64,000 nucleotides of DNA. Origin: Phascolarctos cinereus. Lineage: Eukaryota; Chordata; Mammalia; Diprotodontia; Phascolarctidae. This document shows, one piece after another, positions 61,395 through 64,000 of the stretch. The notes under the pieces are model-generated. The model was not told the DNA's origin and did no database searches. It saw nothing but the letters and a program-made list of their open reading frames with translations. Every line of letters begins with the position of its first letter. Position 1 is the first letter of the stretch. Made by a program: the position numbers and the translations under genes. The stretch spans positions 13,707,501-13,771,500 of the forward strand of contig NW_018343953.1 of NCBI RefSeq assembly GCF_002099425.1. Direction: 5' to 3'.

Positions 61395-61860
61395 CATGAA
61401 TATGATGGAAGAATCCACCCAACAAGTATTTATTAAGTGCTTGGTATGTGGCAGGCCCTGTGCCAAGTGCTGGTGGTATAGAAACAAGAGCAAAGCAATC
61501 CTTGCCTCCAGGAAACTTACATTCTAATAGGAGAGACAACACACACATACCTATGTCTATACAAGACACATAGAAAGGGGGCATGAGGTAATCTTGAATA
61601 GAAAAGCACGAACTCTTAGAGGAAACTAGGGATTTCAAAAAATTTCAAGGTAATGAGAGAGTACATCCCAGATTTGGTGGATAGCCAGGGCAAAGGTTTG
61701 GAGATGGATCATTAAGTGTCCAGCAAATAGGAGAGCTGCTAGAAAAGACAAAAACAGGGAGCTCCAGATCAAGGAAATAAGAAGAGTCAGTGAAATTTAT
61801 GTTGAAGAAATAATTATTGAGGAAGGAGAACAAAAAGAAAAGTGTCCTAGATGGGCAAAG
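61395..61860 (+). repeat. L2-type 3' end module, long copy
   Basis: ACAAGTATTTATTAAGTGC, GCAGGCCCTGTGCCAAGTGC, CCAGGAAACTTACATTC, then downstream sequence GGATCATTAAGTGTCCAGC. Confidence 0.7.
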
Positions 61861-61974
61861 TCTTAGAGAAAAATATCTAGAAAGAAAAGGTCATGGACAA
61901 CATTGAACTCTGAGAAAAGAATGAGGAGGAAATAGAGGCCATAGGAATTAACCACAAAAAAAAATTTTTATAAA

Positions 61975-62155
61975 TCTTTAAAACTAGAGGAGACCATCTA
62001 GTTTAATCACTCTCATTTTACAAATAAAGAAACTGAGGCCCAGCAGGAGTAAGTGGTTTGCCCATTGTAACACAGAGGCAGAGCTGGAACTAGATTTAAA
62101 TCTCTTGATTCCCATTAAAACCCAGTGTTTATTTCACTATACCATATAGTCTTTC
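61975..62155 (-). repeat. MIR-family SINE
   Basis: CATTTTACAAATAAAGAAAC, TGAGGCCCAGCAGGAG, GGCAGAGCTGGAACTAG: a clear minus-strand MIR body. Confidence 0.75.
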
Positions 62156-62159
62156 ATGG

Positions 62160-63200
62160 ATAACTTTTGCTGAGTCATTTTTATTAAAGAAGGAAGTTTC
62201 TACCAGAGCATCAGGGAAAGAAAAGTACATGTAGTTGGTGCTGAGAAAGTGCTGAACTGAGCTACAAGTTGAAGAATGAGACCTGATAGGCTCAAATCCA
62301 ACTATTCAACAAACTTGGATAGGAGAAGGGAGAGTAGATAGTTAGTGGAAAAGCAGGTGAGTTTGAGGGAATAAATTTTGGGAATGGTGAAGACCTGTTT
62401 GTGTGAAGGCAGTTGGAAATGAATGTGAAGATTGAGAAATTAATAAGGGATAAGGCAGGGATGTTGAATGGTCAGGAAATGAGAATGACCATTGCATGAG
62501 AGTGATACAGTTGAGTGTTCAGGTAAAAAGCTATCCAAAGGAATAGCACTGATTACAAAGGGAGAGAAAGATGAGGGCATGTCAAGGAGGGTGACTGAAG
62601 AATCTCTATTTCCCTGAGTGCTCTGACACTATCTTTTTTCTGTTCAGACTTCCTTAGAAGCTTTATTTTCTTGGTGGGAAAGGAAGTGATATGAGGATGA
62701 CAGGAAAGGGTTAAGACAGATGCATAGCCCAGACAGCTGAGACCCACTATCCCATCAAAGATCAAGGTTAATGAACACTCTTATAATTGCTTTCTATGAG
62801 AGCAGCTGAAGGCATAGGATGGCAATTACTAATACGTAACAGTACCTTTTATCTGAAAGTCTCAAAGGACTTGTCAAATTTTTGCTCCCATTTGGCCTTT
62901 CCCAATGTTTCAATGGATTACTCCCTTTTACTAGAACTGGTAAGGTGCTTGTCTCCAAGACAGCTGGTAGGGTTGGGATACTCCCTGACCTTATTGTATC
63001 CTATCACAGAATCCCAAAAATGGACCATGATTCTTCCTTGTTGGGAAACCGGTTAACTTTTCAAGTGGATAGCTAATTGATTTTTAAGCTTTGCTTAACA
63101 CAGAAATCAGAAAGGAGTCGTGACTGTTCTAACCATGAGCCCTGAGAGAAGAACTGGAAGTGGAACTGAAGAGAAGCTACGACTATGCTAGAAGTGGAAA
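62160..63200. other. Upstream intergenic stretch
   Basis: No gene or named repeat recognised. Confidence 0.4.
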
Positions 63201-63209
63201 ACAGTTCTA

Positions 63210-63286
63210 CAAGGTGTCCCAAAAACCTGAGTGAGGTTTCAAGCTTTTGTAGCTTGAAATTGCACTCAGATTTTTGGAACATCCAG
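63210..63286. mobile_element. 77-bp mariner-family MITE forming a hairpin
   Basis: Terminal inverted repeats CAAGGTGTCCCAAAAACCTG and, inverted, CTGGATGTTCCAAAAATCTG, bounded by TA dinucleotides (63208-63209 and 63287-63288). The interior GTTTCAAGCT/AGCTTGAAAT completes an almost continuous stem. Size and plan match MADE1-type mariner MITEs. No coding capacity. Confidence 0.85.
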
Positions 63287-63884
63287 TACATCATTGAGAT
63301 CTCCTTAGTTTAGCTTATGCTAGAATTTTTCAGAACTTCTTACCTGACCAACAGGTAATAAGGGTGGCTAGAACTATGTAGTATCTCTTCAAAATCTCTT
63401 TCTATTTTAAAAAGGCAATGAGACAGTGGCAATGATAGTTCAGTTATTCTCCTCTGAAGCCCTCAAATCCTTACAAGGGCAATTTCTTATTTCTATTCAC
63501 CTTCCCCAGAGCAAGGTACAACTAGCATGATGCAACTATATGCCAGGATAACATCATGTCATTGTGGGTAGGCACCATCTTTAAAACAATCTCAACAACT
63601 TTGTTTTTAAAACCCCACAACAACCTGAGCTTAAAACTAGCTTTAATATAATGGCATCTTTTGATTTAATAGTTAAGTGGCATGTAACTGTTTTTCAAAG
63701 GCTGAATAAGGGTGTGTTCTATGGAGCATGTTTTGGGGGGGGAGCAGGGCTCAGTTCATTTTTTGGTTTTCCCACCTAATCCCACTCTATTTTAATCACC
63801 TTGATCACTCCATGTCTCATTAGCACTTACACATGCGGTTTATACCGTGTTATCTTGCTGCTACTCACACGAGGTACAGCCTGA

Positions 63885-64000
63885 GAGAACACTGGACTTG
63901 GACACAACAGTCGCAGGTCCAAAGCCTAGCTCTGATATTTATTAACCATGTGATTGTGGGCAAGGTACTTATCTCTTTGAGCCTGTCTTCAGCAAATTGG
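63885..64000 (+). repeat. MIR-family SINE running off the window end
   Basis: AGAACACTGGACTTGGACAC, AAAGCCTAGCTCTGATATT, CATGTGATTGTGGGCAAGG in MIR order. Confidence 0.7.

Overview
The window is vertebrate nuclear DNA. It is dominated by one complete gene, the Notch ligand JAG1 (Jagged1), which lies on the minus strand. All 26 coding exons can be placed to the base from reading frame, GT-AG junctions and similarity to the human protein as I remember it. The coding sequence runs from the ATG at 48563-48565 to the stop at 10241-10243. It is 3,657 nt long, encodes 1,218 residues and shows no disruption. The repeats point to a marsupial: tRNA-headed CORE-SINEs (WSINE/Mar1-like) with a GGTGGTGCAGTGGATAGAG-type head, MIR and L2 relatives, L3/CR1 fragments, and non-autonomous hAT elements like those known from opossum and devil. 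I cannot name the species.

Layout: 1-8694 is intergenic DNA downstream of JAG1, AT-rich, with scattered SINE, L2 and L3 remnants and no gene I can support. 8695-10240 is the JAG1 3' UTR. 10241-24274 holds exons 26 to 6 with short introns. 24275-36600 holds exons 5, 4 and 3 separated by introns of 2.6-5.3 kb. 36601-47366 is the 10.8-kb intron 2. Exons 2 and 1 lie at 47367-47672 and 48488-48565. A GC-rich, CpG-dense promoter region spans about 48,480-50,250. From there to 64000 is upstream intergenic DNA with repeats and some enhancer-like, repeat-free stretches.

The protein is a type I membrane ligand. In order it has a signal peptide, an N-terminal C2-like (MNNL) domain, a DSL domain, 16 EGF repeats, a cysteine-rich VWC-like region, one transmembrane helix and a cytoplasmic tail ending in the PDZ-binding residues MEYIV. 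It binds Notch receptors on neighbouring cells.

I found no novel multi-gene system, CRISPR array, functional RNA gene, recognisable endogenous retrovirus or second protein-coding gene. Points worth a second look are regulatory or evolutionary: an overlapping upstream ORF, a purine repeat in the 5' leader, a (GU)22 tract inside a 157-nt intron, several repeat-free candidate enhancers, a mariner hairpin MITE, two hAT MITEs with visible target-site duplications, and compensating one-codon changes in exons 1 and 23. Comparisons with human are from memory, not from a search.
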